Shown here piece by piece: positions 20,520-32,133 of a DNA stretch of 64,000 bases; the first letter of the stretch is position 1; each line of letters opens with the position of its first letter. Source of the stretch: Liolophura sinensis (Eukaryota > Mollusca > Polyplacophora > Chitonida > Chitonidae); assembly GCF_032854445.1 (NCBI RefSeq), contig NC_088305.1, positions 22,356,955-22,420,954 of the forward strand, written 5' to 3'. The translations under genes were made by a program, and so were the position numbers. Under the pieces are notes generated by a model. That model saw only the letters and a program-made list of their open reading frames with translations. It did not search any database and was not told the DNA's origin.

Positions 20520-21869
20520 ATGTCTACATTAAAAATTTCTGCAAATGTTTCCAATTTATCTAACCGAACTTCCTCTCAGCCGACTTTGTTGCCGTGTGTT
20601 GATAAAAAGAGGAAGCTATCTGACTCAATCGATAATGAACAGGACAGCTGGCCGGCTTTCATTGTTCTCTCAACAAAGAGTGAACAAAAGCCGGCCTCCA
20701 AAATTCATCCGTTCCTTTTGAAAAGAGCTCTCCAGGGTGCAGCTGGTACTCTTAAAAATGTTAAAAAGCTGAGATCCGGAGACATTCTCATTGAATGTTT
20801 CGGGAGGCAACAATCTAAAAATCTGCTGTCACTAAATAAAATTTCCGATATACCTGTTTTCGTATCCCCTCACAATTCCCTGAACAGCTGTCAGGGAATA
20901 ATTCGTGATAGGGATGCTGATATTATTGACTTAACCGAAGAGGAAATCTGCGAGGAGTTAAAATCACAAGGTGTTGCCAGAGTAAAACGCTTCACTATGA
21001 AGAAATCTGGCAATGTCATTAAATTAAATACATATCTTTTAACATTCAATACTACATCTCTTCCGTCATATATCTATATTGGCCCGTATAGGGTTAATGT
21101 GGCTTTATATATCCCTAACCCTACACGCTGCTTCACTTGCCAAAAATTTGGCCATGGCAAGGGCCAATGTAGAAATAAACTGGTTTGTTTCCGGTGCGGC
21201 AGTGGGGGTCATGATGGTTTCGATTGCAACAGCATAGTTAAGTGCTGCAATTGCGGTGGAGATCACATGGCCTCTTCTAGAGACTGTCCACTGTTCGTAA
21301 AAGAAAAGCAGATAATCAACCTCAAATTTAAAAACAACATATCTTATCAGGAAGCCCGCAGATTGGCCTTACCTTCTAATTTCTCTCTGCATACTTCGTT
21401 CGCCAATGTGGTCAAGCGAGTAGTATCTGTTGCTACTCAGACTTCATTGACTTGGCCCATTGAAAACGACAAACCTAGTACCACTTCTGTCAAACTTTCG
21501 GCTCAACCTGCGCAAAACACTTGCTCAACCCAGACTACTTCAGCAGAACAAATAAAAACAGTAAACATTATCGAAAACTCTGATAAACCTGAACCTAATG
21601 ACAGCATCAAATCAAAAAACAAACCTCACAGTAATAACAATAAAACTAATAAACCTAGTGGCCCCACGGAGCGTCCCTCTAAGGCCACTAGGGACCCTGT
21701 CCAAACTTTTAACAAGTTTGGGTTGTTGGAGGACGTTGGTCCTTCAGCCTCAGATGCGGAGGTGATGGATACATCACCCGCACCAGGGAGATCTAACAGC
21801 CGATCTCCACGGAAGGGTCGTCCGCGGTCCAAACATAAAGAGAAATCCCCCATACGCCTCCCTCCATAA
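20520..21869 (+). CDS. I-LINE ORF1: Gag-like nucleic-acid-binding protein
   Basis: 449 residues. Three zinc knuckles lie at about residues 204-258: CFTCQKFGHGKGQC and CFRCGSGGHDGFDC (both CX2CX4HX4C), then CCNCGGDHMASSRDC (CX2CX3HX6C). An N-terminal domain of ~200 residues precedes them and the C-terminus is Pro/Ser/Lys-rich and basic (RSPRKGRPRSKHKEKSP). The family coats element RNA and forms the RNP with ORF2 protein. The start codon follows the 5' UTR and matches the start in copy C. Its stop TAA overlaps the ORF2 start as TAATG, which suggests ORF2 is translated by termination-reinitiation. Confidence 0.92.
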   Translation: MSTLKISANVSNLSNRTSSQPTLLPCVDKKRKLSDSIDNEQDSWPAFIVLSTKSEQKPASKIHPFLLKRALQGAAGTLKNVKKLRSGDILIECFGRQQSKNLLSLNKISDIPVFVSPHNSLNSCQGIIRDRDADIIDLTEEEICEELKSQGVARVKRFTMKKSGNVIKLNTYLLTFNTTSLPSYIYIGPYRVNVALYIPNPTRCFTCQKFGHGKGQCRNKLVCFRCGSGGHDGFDCNSIVKCCNCGGDHMASSRDCPLFVKEKQIINLKFKNNISYQEARRLALPSNFSLHTSFANVVKRVVSVATQTSLTWPIENDKPSTTSVKLSAQPAQNTCSTQTTSAEQIKTVNIIENSDKPEPNDSIKSKNKPHSNNNKTNKPSGPTERPSKATRDPVQTFNKFGLLEDVGPSASDAEVMDTSPAPGRSNSRSPRKGRPRSKHKEKSPIRLPP

Positions 21870-24800
21870 TGTCTTACTTAGACAAAATTATACAGTGGAA
21901 TTGTCGAGGTCTTAAGGCAAATTTTATTGAAATAACACAGCTAGTTCAATCTTTCAATCCAGTTGCCCTCTGTCTTCAGGAAACTCACCTGAAGACACCT
22001 GACAAAGATAAAATAACACTTAAAAATTATTCATTATATAGTACTTATTCAAATGAAGAAGAGCGAGCTGCAGGCGGCTCCTCGATATTCATAAATAACA
22101 ACATTATCCACAGCCCTGTTGCTCTGAATACAGAGCTTCAGGCTGTGGCCGTTCGTGTTTCATTGTCTAAAACAGTCACATTATGTTCGGTGTATATACC
22201 GCCGAACACTTCTTTGTCAGCCAATGAGTTACATAATCTGACACAACAATTACCCAAACCGTTTATAATACTGGGAGATTTAAATTCCCATAACCCCCTT
22301 TGGGGAAGTAATAACATAAATAATAAGGGCAAGATAGTCGAAAACTTCTTATGTAAGGAAGAACTGTGTTATTTCAATGATAGTTCTAATACCTATTTAC
22401 ATCCAGGTAATGGCGCTTATTCTGCTATCGATCTCACTATCACAGATCCATCACTTCTCCCAGATTTTTCTTGGAAGGTGCATGACGATCTTTGTGGTAG
22501 TGACCATTTTCCTATAATCCTAGAACATATCACTTCTAATTCTTTAGAACGTGTAGCTAGGTGGAAATTCGATAAAGCAGATTGGATCGCATTTGAGATG
22601 TTCTGTGAGGCTGATATCACCCCAGAGACTCTCAAAACAGCAGATGATCCAATATTAAAATTTAACGAGCTTGTATTACGAGCTGCCGATAGAACTATCC
22701 CTAAAACCTCGACAAATCCACAATCCAAAAGTAAACCCTGGTATGATCAGGACTGTCGCAAAGCCATAAAGGACCGCAAAAAGGCCGAGCGAAATTTTAA
22801 TATATGTCCTACTGATAATAACTTAAACCAGGTTCGTATTTTTCGAGCTAAGGCACGTCGATTACTCAAGTCCAAGAGGCGATCTTGTTGGCGGAACTTT
22901 GTTTCAGGCATTACGTCAAAAACACCCATGCGTAAGGTCTGGAACATGGTTCAGAAACTTAAGGGCAAAAATAATAAAGCAAAAGTTCAGCATTTAAAAG
23001 ATGGCGATAATACATTAACATCTCCATCTGATATAGCAAATAAACTAGCTGAGACAATTTCAAACAAATCTTCTTCTGAGAACTATACTAAAAAATTCCA
23101 ACATATTAAAAACCAGAAGGAGAAAACCAAATTGCCCTTTTCTTCTAAGAATTTAGAAGATTATAATAATCCGTTTAATATCGAGGAACTTAGAACTGCA
23201 TTAAAAGAGGCCCACGATACTGCTTGTGGTCCTGATAATGTATATTATAAGTTTCTGAACCATTTACCACCTGAGCCACTGGAGACTCTCTTGGACTTGA
23301 TTAATGATATTTGGATAACTGGTAATTTTCCAGCCTCATGGAGGGAGGCGTGTATTATCCCGGTTCCCAAACCGGGTAAGGATCATAATGATCCAAATAA
23401 TTACCGTCCCATAGCTTTTACCAGCTGTGTCTGTAAGACTATGGAACGGATGATTAATGATAGACTTGTTTGGTTTCTTGAAACCAACAAGCTTTTATCT
23501 AATATTCAATGTGGTTTTCGGCAAGGTAGATCTACCATGGATCACCTTGTTCGATTTGAAACTTTTATTCGCGATGGCTTCATCAATAATGAACATGTGG
23601 TGTCCATATTTTTTGACCTTGAAAAGGCCTACGACACCACATGGAAATATGGTATTTTAAAAGACCTCGCGAACATGGGTCTTAAAGGTCGATTACCTAT
23701 ATTTATATCCCAATTTTTATCCGATCGTCAGTTTAAGGTACGGGTTGGGTCCACTCTTTCTGACTCTTATGAGCAGGAAATGGGTGTACCCCAGGGCAGC
23801 ATTCTATCACCAACTCTGTTTAGCATAAAAATAAATAGCCTAGCAAAAACATTAACATCTGGCACAGAGGGTTCTTTATACGTCGATGATTTCCTTATAT
23901 GCTACCCAGCTAAGAATATGAATAATATCGAACGTCAGTTGCAGCTTTGTCTCAATAAGATCGAGAAATGGGCAACTGAAAACGGTTTTAGATTTTCAAC
24001 GTCTAAAACCGTCGGTATGCATTTTTGTAATAAACGGAAACTTCATCTTGATCCCGAGCTTACTTTTTGTGGTAAACAGATTAAAATTGTTGGAGAAACA
24101 AAATTTTTAGGTATAATATTTGATAGTAAGCTATCTTTTATACCTCACATAAAAATGCTTAAAGCTAAATGTACAAAGGCTCTCGATATAATTAAGGTCG
24201 TGTCTAGCACCGATTGGGGTGCTGATCGATCAGTTTTACTTAATTTATATCGTTCTCTGGTGAGGTCTAAATTGGACTATGGATCCATCATTTACGGTTC
24301 CGCTAGGAAGTCGTACATTAAAATGTTGGATCCTGTTCATCACCAAGGTTTGAGGCTCAGCCTTGGTGCTTTTAGAACCTCACCAGTAGAAAGTTTATAC
24401 GTGGAGGCAAATGAACTTTCTTTATATCACCGACGTATAAAACTTAGCCTTCAATATAGTACAAAGCTTAAAGCTCATCCAACAAACCCTGCCTACGACT
24501 GTGTTTTCAATCCATTGTATGTAGACAAATATACTAAATGTCCTAACAAGATCCCTTCGTTCGGTCTTCGTATACAGGACCATATTGTGGGAGCTAACAT
24601 CAAGCTGGATGATATAGCTCCGGTGTCTTTTCCGGAGTCTCCTCCATGGCTTCTCCCACAACCTAAACTAATATTTGATCTACGTAAATATAATAAATCG
24701 AATACAAATCCTCTTATAATTCAGTAAGGTTTTGCTGAAATTAAAGCTAATTATACGGATTATAAATTTATATATACTGACGGGTCGAAGGATGGGGACA

Positions 24801-25564
24801 GGGTTGCGACTGCGGCTGTCTTAGAGCAGCGGGTCTCTTCCTTTCGTCTTCCATCCTCTTCTTCAATATTCTCTGCCGAGGCCAGAGCTATACTCCTGGC
24901 CTTATCATATGTTTCTTCTGGGTGTGCCCAGAGGGCAATGATATGCACTGACTCGTTGTCTTGCCTATTGGCAATACAGAATAATAAATTTAAAAATCCC
25001 TTGATCCTTCAAATTTTAGCTATACATAGGAAATTAATTAGAAGAGGTAAAGATATTATATTCTGCTGGATACCAAGTCATATTGGTATCCATGGAAACA
25101 CAGTCGCAGACAGGGAGGCGAAAGCTGCCCTAAATAAACCCATATCTAAGATAAAAATCCCTTATACTGACATGAAGTCGAATATTCTTAAATATATTCG
25201 TGGCCTTTGGCAGGGTGAATGGAACTTGCAGGTCCATAATAAACTGCATGCCATTCATCCGGTCATTGGCTATAATTCATATACATTTGATATGTCTCGT
25301 AGAGACCAAGTCGTTTTAACGAGATGCCGTATTGGACATTCTCATCTGACACACAATTTCATCTTGGATGGGAGCAGTGCTCCCGTGTGTGTTGGATGTG
25401 ATGCTCAATATGGCATCAAACATATTCTGGTTGACTGTGTAGACTTTGCCCATGTTCGGCAGAGATTCTACACAGTCAACTCTATATATGATTTGTTTGA
25501 CAGCATCGCTGGCGATGTTGTCATAAATTATTTAAAGGCCATTGGCCTATATCATAAAATATAA
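21869..25564 (+). pseudogene. I-LINE ORF2: endonuclease, RT, RNase H, zinc motif (single internal stop)
   Basis: 1231 codons in one frame. Endonuclease (residues ~1-230): QWNCRGLK, QETHLK, LGDLNSHNPLWGS and SDHFPI. RT (~480-780): NNYRPIAF, FFDLEKAYDTTW, MGVPQGSILSPTLF and catalytic YVDDFL (~670). RNase H (~965-1080): TDGSKD, AEARAI, CTDSLSCLL and SHIGIHGNTVADRE supply the acidic and His residues. C-terminal zinc motif CVGCDAQYGIKHILVDC at ~1174. The only defect is TAA at 24725-24727 where copy A has CAA; the stop separates RT from RNase H. Starts at the ATG overlapping the ORF1 stop. Confidence 0.95.
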
Positions 25565-25824
25565 ATTTTAATTGTCATGGATATCTATAGATAAACAGTT
25601 ATATATATTTATACATGTACTCTAACCCTGGTTTTCGAGTTTTAAATCTTATTTTTCTTTTATTCGATTTTAATCACGTCTGTACTTTTTGTTTTACTTT
25701 TGGTGTTCATATTGTCATATCGAAAACCTTAATCGTCTCTTGCTTTCACCTTGTTCTCGCCACGGTATGGCTGAAATATTGCCGATGTGGCGTTAAGCCA
25801 TAATCATTCATTCATTCATTCATT
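25565..25824 (+). other. I-LINE 3' UTR with hairpin core and ATTC tail
   Basis: It ends with CGCCACGGTATGGCTGAAAT, ATTGCCGATGTGGCG and TTAAGCCATAATC followed by ATTC repeats. CGCCAC and GTGGCG can pair around the conserved TGAAATATT loop; the same arrangement ends the SINE families in this window. Confidence 0.8.
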
Positions 25825-25837
25825 CCAAAACCTCGAC
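25825..25837 (+). repeat. right target-site duplication of copy D
   Basis: CCAAAACCTCGAC, identical to 19905-19917. Downstream sequence (AAATCCAAAATCC) resumes ORF2 of copy C. Confidence 0.88.
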
Positions 25838-28681
25838 AAATCCAAAATCCACAAGTAAACCCTGGTACGACAATGACTGTTGTAAAGCCATAAAGGACCG
25901 GAGAAAGGGTGAACACAGAGTTAATCATTGTCCCACTGACAATAATTTAAACCATGTTCGTATTTTTAGAGCCAAGGCTCGTCAATTAATCAAGTCCAAG
26001 AGACGATCTTGTTGGCGGAACTTTGTTTCAGGCATTACGTCACAAACACCTATGTGGGAGATCTGGAACACGGTTTAGAAGATTATAATCGTCCTTTTAC
26101 TATCGATGAACTTAAAATTACATTAAAAAGGCCCACGAATACTGCATGTGGTGCTGACAACGTATATTTTAAGTTTCTGAACCATTTACCACCTGAGACT
26201 CTCTTGGACTTGCTTAATGATATGTGGATAACTGGTGATTTTCCACCATCATGGAGGGAGGCGGTTCACAAACCGGGTAAGGAATCATACACATCCAAAT
26301 AACTACCGTCCCATAGCTCTTACCAGCTGTGTCTGTAAGACTATGAAACGGATGATAAATGATAGGTTCGTTTGGTTTCTTGAAACAAACAAGCTTTTAT
26401 CTAATATACGATGTGGTTTTCGTCAAGGTCGATCTGCTTTAAATCACCTTGTTCGATGTGAAACTTTTATTCGTGATGGTTTTATTAATGATGAACATAC
26501 GACACCTACCAGGCCCACGACACCACATGGAGTGAGTGCTTGGGGTTTAACGTCGTACTCAACAATTTTTCAGTCATGACGACGAAGGAATCTTTATGGT
26601 GTATGCACGTGTAATGTGCCTCCTTGACGCATTTCCACCTAGATTTATCTAGTGCTGCTTCACTGAGACGACTTACCGAAGGTAAATAAGCCGCCCCGCC
26701 CGAGCCATTATACTGATACGGGTCAACCAGTCGTTGCACTATCCTCTTCATGCTGAACGCCAAGCGAGGCTGTTACAATTTCCTCTTTTAAAGTCTTGGG
26801 TGTGACTCGACCCAGGATTGATCCTGGCCCCGAAGCGGACGCTCTACCAACTGTGGTATCTGGGCCGGTCAACGCAACATGGAAATATGGTATTTTAAAA
26901 GACCCTATTTTAAAAGAGGGTCGCTTACCTCTATTTATACCCGAATTTTTATCTGATCGTCAATTCAAGGTAAGTGTGGGGCCCACCCCCTCTGACTCTC
27001 TTGAGCAGGAGATGGGTGTGACCCAGGGCAGCATTCTATCAACTCTGTTCAGTATAAAAATAAATAGCCTAGCAAAAAGATTAACATCTGGCATAGAGGG
27101 TTCCTTATACGTGGATAATTTCCTTATATGCTACCGAGCTAAAAATATGAATAACATCGAAGGTCAGTTGCAGCTTTGTCTCGATAAGATGGAGAAATGG
27201 GCAACTGAAAACGGTTTGAGATTTTCAACGTCTGAAACCGTTGGTATGCATTTTTGTAATTAACGGAAACTTCATCTTGACCCCGAGCTTAATTTTTGTG
27301 GTGAACAGGTTAAAATTGTTGGAGAACCCAAATGTTTAGGTATAATAATTAATCAATATAATCAATATCAATATAATTTGATAGTAAGCTTTCTTTTATA
27401 CCTCACATAAAGATGCTTAATTCTAAATGTACAAAAGCTCTCGATATAATTAATTTCGTGTCTAGCACGGATTGGAGTGCTGACCGATCTGTTTTATTAA
27501 ATTTATATCGTTCTCTGGTGAGGTCTAAATTGGACTATGGGTCCACCACTTATGGTTCCGCTAGAAAATGATATTTTAAAATGTTGGATTCGGCTATCAC
27601 CGACGTCTGAGGCTCAGCCTTGGTGCTTTTAGAACTTTGCCAGTAGAAAGTTTATACGTCGAATGTAATGAGCCTTCTTTACATAACATTGAGCCTTCAA
27701 TATGCTACAAAGCTTAAAGCACATCCAACAAACCCTGCTTACGACTGTGTTTTTTATCCATTATATGTAGACAAATATAATAAATGTCCCATCAAGATCC
27801 CCTCGTTTGGTGTCCATGTTCGAGACCATATTGTGGAAGCCAGTATAAAGCCTGAGGACATAGCTCCGGTATCTTTTCCGGACTTTCCTCCATGCACATC
27901 CTAAATTAATATTTGATGTCTGTCGACATAATAAATTAGATACAAACCCTCTGACAATTCAGCAAAGTTTTGTTGAAATTAAGGCTAATTATTCGGGTTA
28001 TAAGTTTATATATACTGACGGATCGAAGGATGGGGACAAGATTGCTGCTGCAGCTGTCTTAGAACAGCGAGCCACCTCCCTTCGTCTTCCATCGTCATCT
28101 TGAATCTTTTCTGCAGAGGCCAGAGGTATGCTCCTGGCCTTATCATATGTTTCTTCTGGGCATGCCCAGAGAGCTGTGATATGCAGTGACTCGCTGTCTT
28201 GCCTTCTCCATGGAAACACAGTCGCAGACAGGGAGACGTAAGCTGTCGTCAACAAAGCCATATCTAGGATTAAAATTTCTTATACTGATTTTAAGTCCAA
28301 TATTCTTAAATATATTCGTTTCCTTTGGCAGGGTGAGTGGGATTTGCAGGCTCATAACAAACTGCATGCTATTCACCCTGTCATTGGCTGCAATTCTTAT
28401 ACTCTTGGCATGTCTCGTAGAGACCAAGTAGTTTTAACAAGATGCCGTGATGGGCATTCACGTCTAACACAACATGTTAGCCTGGATGGGAGCAGTTCTC
28501 CCGAGTGTGTTGGGTGTAGTGCCTAATATGGCATCAAACATATTCTTGTTGACTGTGTAGACTTTGCCCATATTCGGCAAAGATTCTACACGGTCAACTC
28601 TATATGTGACCTATTTGACAGCGTCGCTGGCGAAGCTGTCATTGGTTACCTAAAATATATAGCTTTATATTATAAGATATA
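25838..28681 (+). pseudogene. I-LINE ORF2 remainder (copy C)
   Basis: Continues the copy C polyprotein after the nested insertion: end of linker, RT (NNYRPIAL, then QFKVSVG, GSILSTLFSIK, YVDNFLICY with the catalytic D altered to N), RNase H traces (TDGSKDGDK near 28017) and the C-terminal zinc region (SSPECVGCSA). There are many stops, frameshifts and deletions: ~200 bases lost near 26070, a short AT-rich insertion near 27345 and ~130 bases lost near 28207. It is split by a SINE at 26531. Not functional. Confidence 0.9.
26531..26871 (-). mobile_element. SINE family 1 inside copy C ORF2
   Basis: The reverse complement is a near-complete SINE-1 from CCGGCCCAGAT head to the CACTCACT tail. It interrupts the RT coding at the sequence for TTW: ACACCACATGG (26520-26530) before and ACGCAACATGG (26872-26882) after form an imperfect target-site duplication. 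Confidence 0.88.
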
Positions 28682-28936
28682 ACTCCTTTTACATTATTTC
28701 TTTTTTATATATACACATTAAAATTTTAAAAATGATTTGCGGTTTTCAAGTTTTAACGGAGGGATAGTCGTTTTAACGGGTTTTAAAGACGTCTGTCTTT
28801 TCATTCGATTTATATGTTCACATTCTCGTCTTGAAAACCCTATACTGATTTATAGTTTAAGCATGTTCTGGCCACGATATGGCTGAAAAACTGCCGATGT
28901 GGCGTAAAACCCATAATCATTCATTCATTCATTCAA
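28682..28936 (+). other. 3' UTR and ATTC tail of copy C
   Basis: Matches the copy D 3' UTR in order (GGTTTTCAAGTTTTAACGG, TTTTAAAGACGTCTGTC, GGCCACGATATGGCTGAAAA, CCGATGTGGCG) and ends in ATTC repeats at ~28936, marking the end of the old element. Confidence 0.85.
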
Positions 28937-29157
28937 ACTGAAAAACTTTCTTCTTCCTCACCCGATTGGTCATTAGACTGAAATGTTGATTTATTTTGAC
29001 CAACCCCAGTTGGACACATGTGATGCCTCTATGGGCTGCTGTACATTTCCTTACTTTAGACGTGGATGACCTAAACATTCGTGTTTTCAATATATTACAT
29101 TTCCATCATCTGTTGTTTTGTGTTATTACAAATTTGGGCCATTAAATGTATGGTTAA
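28937..29157. other. short unannotated spacer
   Basis: Nothing recognisable between the copy C tail and the following I-LINE fragments. Confidence 0.4.
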
Positions 29158-30180
29158 GTTTCTTTTGTGTGTCAGTTTATGTAGATGATTTCCTTATATG
29201 CTGTCGTGCTAAAAATATGAATAACATCGAGGGCAACTGCAGCTTTGTCTCAATAAGATCGAGAAATGGGCAGTTGCCAATGGTTTTAGATTTTTACGTC
29301 TAAAACCGTCGGTATGCATTTTTGTAATACACGGAAATTCCATCTAGACCCCGAGCTTAAATTTTATGGTAAAAATTGTTGGAGAAAATAAATTTTAGGG
29401 GTTATATTTGATAAGAAATTTTCTTTTATACCTCGTATAAAAATGCTTAAAGCTAACTGTACAAAGGCTCTTGATATAATTAAGGTTGTGTTGTGTTCGA
29501 CTGTGTTTTCAATCCATTATATGTAGACAAATATACTAAATCTCCTAACAAGATCCCTTCGTTTGGTGTTTAATATATCAAATACAAATCCTCTTATAAT
29601 TCAGCAAGGACAAACTAAAACTTTAGGACTGATATTTGATAGTGAGTTGTCCTTTATACCTCATATAAAAATGCTTAAAACTAAATGCACAAAGGCTGTA
29701 GATATAATTAATGTCGTGTCTAGTATCGATTGGGGTGTTGACCGATCTATTTTGTTAAACCTATACCGTTCTCTGGTTAGGTCTTTACTGGACTATGTGT
29801 CCATCATTTAAGCTTCCGCAAGAGAGTCGTACATGAAAATGTTGGATCCTGTCCACCACTAAGGTTTAGGGCTCAGCCTTGGTGCTTTTAGAACCTCGGC
29901 AGTAGAGAGTTCATGCGTGGAGGCTAATGAGCCTTCTTTATATAACCGACGTATAAAACTGAGCCTTCGATGTTATGGAAGCCAATATCAAGCTAGCGGA
30001 AATAGCTCCGGTATCTTTGCCAGAGTCACCTCCCTGGATTCTTGCACAACCTAAACTGATGTTTGATCTACATAAATATGATAAATTCAATCGTCTTATA
30101 ATTCAGCAAGGTTTTGCTAAAATTAAGGCTAACTATGCTAAAACATCATATGTATAAATGGTTTTTAAATATATGTATAT
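29158..30180 (+). mobile_element. rearranged I-LINE ORF2 fragments
   Basis: Pieces of ORF2 in broken order: YVDDFLICCRAKN (29178), ..GLIFDKKF-type (~29400), then CVFNPLYVDKY (~29500), NTNPLIIQQG (~29585), and then a jump back to TLGLIFDSELSFIPHIKMLK (~29615), ADRS..LLNLYRSLVRS, and finally VEANIKLAEIAPVSLPES (~29970). This looks like two overlapping deleted copies joined at ~29612. Confidence 0.85.
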
Positions 30181-31092
30181 AAATCAGCTATATTTTATGA
30201 TAAAGACCAATAGTCTTTAAATATTTAACGACAGCATCGCCAGCAATGCTGTCAAACAAATCATATATATTGTTGACTGTGTAGAATCTTGGCCGAACAT
30301 GGGCAAAGTCTACACAGTCAACCAAGATATGTTTGATGCCATATTGATTTTTTTTTTTTTGATTGGTGTTTTACGCCGTACTCAAGAATATTTCACTTAT
30401 ACGACGGCGGCCAGCATTATGGTGGGTGGAAACCGGGCACAGCCCGGGGGAAACCCACGACCATCCGCAGGTTGCTGGCAGACCTTCCCACTTACGGCCG
30501 TAGAGGAAGCCAGCATGAGCTGGACTTGAACTCACAGCGACCGCATTGGTGAGAGGCTTCTGGGTCATTACGCTGCGGTAGCGCGCTAACCGACTGAGCC
30601 AAGGAGGCCCCTGATGCCGTATTGAGCATCACATCCAACACACTCGAGAGCAGAGCTACCATCGAGAATATAAATGTGTGCTAAATGAGAATTCCCAATA
30701 CGGCACGTCGCTAAAACTACTTGGTCTCTTCGAGACATACCATGATTGTAAAAATTATAGCCAATGACAGGGTTAATTTCATGCAGTTTATTATGGACCT
30801 GAAGGTCCCATTCACCCTACCAAAGGCGACGAATATATTTAAGAATATTTGGACGAAAGTCAGCCTATGGGAGTTTATTTTGGGATATGGGTTTATTAAG
30901 GGCAGCATTTGCCTCCCTGTCTACGACTGTGTTTCTATTGTTACAGATATAGCTTGGCATCCAACAGAATATAATATCTTTACCTCTTTTAATTAGTTCC
31001 ACATGGAGGGCTAGAATTTCAAGAAATTGTGGTTTTTAAATTTATCGCTCTGCATTGTCAAAGGCCAGGCGAACGAGTCGCTAATATCACTG
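30181..31092 (-). mobile_element. I-LINE ORF2 3' fragment, minus strand, split by a SINE
   Basis: The reverse complement encodes the end of RNase H through the C-terminus (LAIQ..KFKN, GKDI.FCW, NTVVDREANAAL, RDQVVLTRC, ECVGCDAQYGIKHI, IYDLFDSIAGDAV). It lies head-on to the plus-strand fragments before it, with a SINE-2 at 30348-30611. Confidence 0.85.
30348..30611 (-). mobile_element. SINE family 2 inserted in I-LINE fragment
   Basis: Complete minus-strand SINE-2 including the poly-T start (complement of the A-rich tail), 3' core and tRNA-like head ending GGCTCAGTCGGTTAGC in complement. Target-site duplication TGATGCCATATTGA (30334-30347) versus TGATGCCGTATTGA (30612-30625), one mismatch. 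Confidence 0.9.
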
Positions 31093-31099
31093 CTTTCCG

Positions 31100-31530
31100 G
31101 TAAGGACTGAGTTGTTTGATGTAACAGCAGGTAACAGCATACCGTGAATTGTCTCACATAACACGAGAAAGCCGTCAACTGTGACATCTGATTCAACACC
31201 AGGAAGCCGCAGACTGTGAGTTGTCTAATGATCAGCGGAAGTAGCAAACTGAGTTAGGCTGATGTAAAACACAACGAAGCCGCAGATTGTGAGTTGTCTG
31301 ATGAACACGAGGTAGCTACAGACTGTTAGTTAGACTGTTGCATACCCACCCTGAAGTAGCAGATTATGAGTTGTCTGCTGTAACACAGATGGCCGCATAT
31401 TGTAGGTTATCGGATAGCACCAGAAGACCGCAGACCGTGAATTGTCTGATGTTGCACCAAAAGGCTGCAGACTGTGAGTTGTCTCCTCTAACACGGGTGG
31501 GTTACATATTGTGGGTTAGCAATAATTTCT
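31100..31530 (+). repeat. minisatellite, ~40-48 bp CAGACTGTGAGTTGTCTG units
   Basis: Units containing GCCGCAGACTGTGAGTTGTC followed by TGATGTAACAC recur about nine times with point and length variation. Short frames inside it are repeat artefacts. Confidence 0.8.
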
Positions 31531-31944
31531 TGTTTGGTCCAGTAAGTCAGGCAACATAATTTCATGTTTATGAATGTCTAGCAATAAATATTCTGTACCA
31601 GAGGCTAAAAGGCCGAGAATTTATTCTTTACCAATTTTCCCTTTTTTTTTAAATCTATATTTTTGATCTATGTTTGTGGTAACTAGTTTTGCCTGTAGGG
31701 CCAGATAGTAACTTTATGCGTACAGAGTATAAATTTATTGATTTGTTATGGTCTCTATAGACCATATACTATTATCTCGTCAGTATGAAAATGTAATTCC
31801 GTACACATATAACAGATGTAACTCGAACTTCGTTCAGCGGTTTCAGCTCACTTTGTACCCATGCAAGTTACTTCCGTCTCCGTTACCTTGTGCCATAGTT
31901 ATATCTTACCATTCTGGATATAAAAAATACTGAAGGTAAATGTT
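31531..31944. other. no recognisable feature
   Basis: AT-rich spacer without a supported gene. Confidence 0.35.
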
Positions 31945-32070
31945 TATTTATTTTATTGGTGTTTTTACGCCGTACTCAAGATTATTATATGAACTTATAT
32001 GATGACGGCCAGCATTAAGGTGGGAGGAAATCCGGGAAAGCCTTGTGGAAACCGACGATAATATTTAAAC
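31945..32070 (-). mobile_element. SINE family 2 tail fragment
   Basis: The reverse complement carries only the 3' core and part of the body: TTATTGGTGTTTTTACGCCG, TACTCAAGATTATTATATG, GATGACGGCCAGCATTAAGG. Confidence 0.75.
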
Positions 32071-32133
32071 ATATTTGCTACTGATATAAGTCAATATTTT
32101 CTACTTGCATCAGTTATATGCCTACTAAATATT

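Larger units (their letters stand above)
19918..25824 (+). mobile_element. full-length I-superfamily LINE, copy D
   Basis: About 5.9 kb: 5' UTR (19918-20519), ORF1 (20520-21869), ORF2 (21869-25564, one stop), 3' UTR and ATTC tail. It lies inside copy C between perfect 13-base target-site duplications. Both ORFs are open apart from one nonsense codon, so this is the youngest and best reference copy in the window. Confidence 0.95.
16868..28936 (+). mobile_element. I-LINE copy C, old element interrupted by three later insertions
   Basis: An old element in two pieces: 16868-19917 (5' UTR, ORF1, start of ORF2) and 25838-28936 (rest of ORF2, 3' UTR, ATTC tail). It is interrupted by a TTAA-flanked MITE (17284-17866), the complete copy D (19918-25824) and a SINE-1 (26531-26871). 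Sequence resumes exactly where it broke off: AAAACCTCGAC at 19907 and again at 25827, followed by coding for the next residues of ORF2. Confidence 0.92.
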
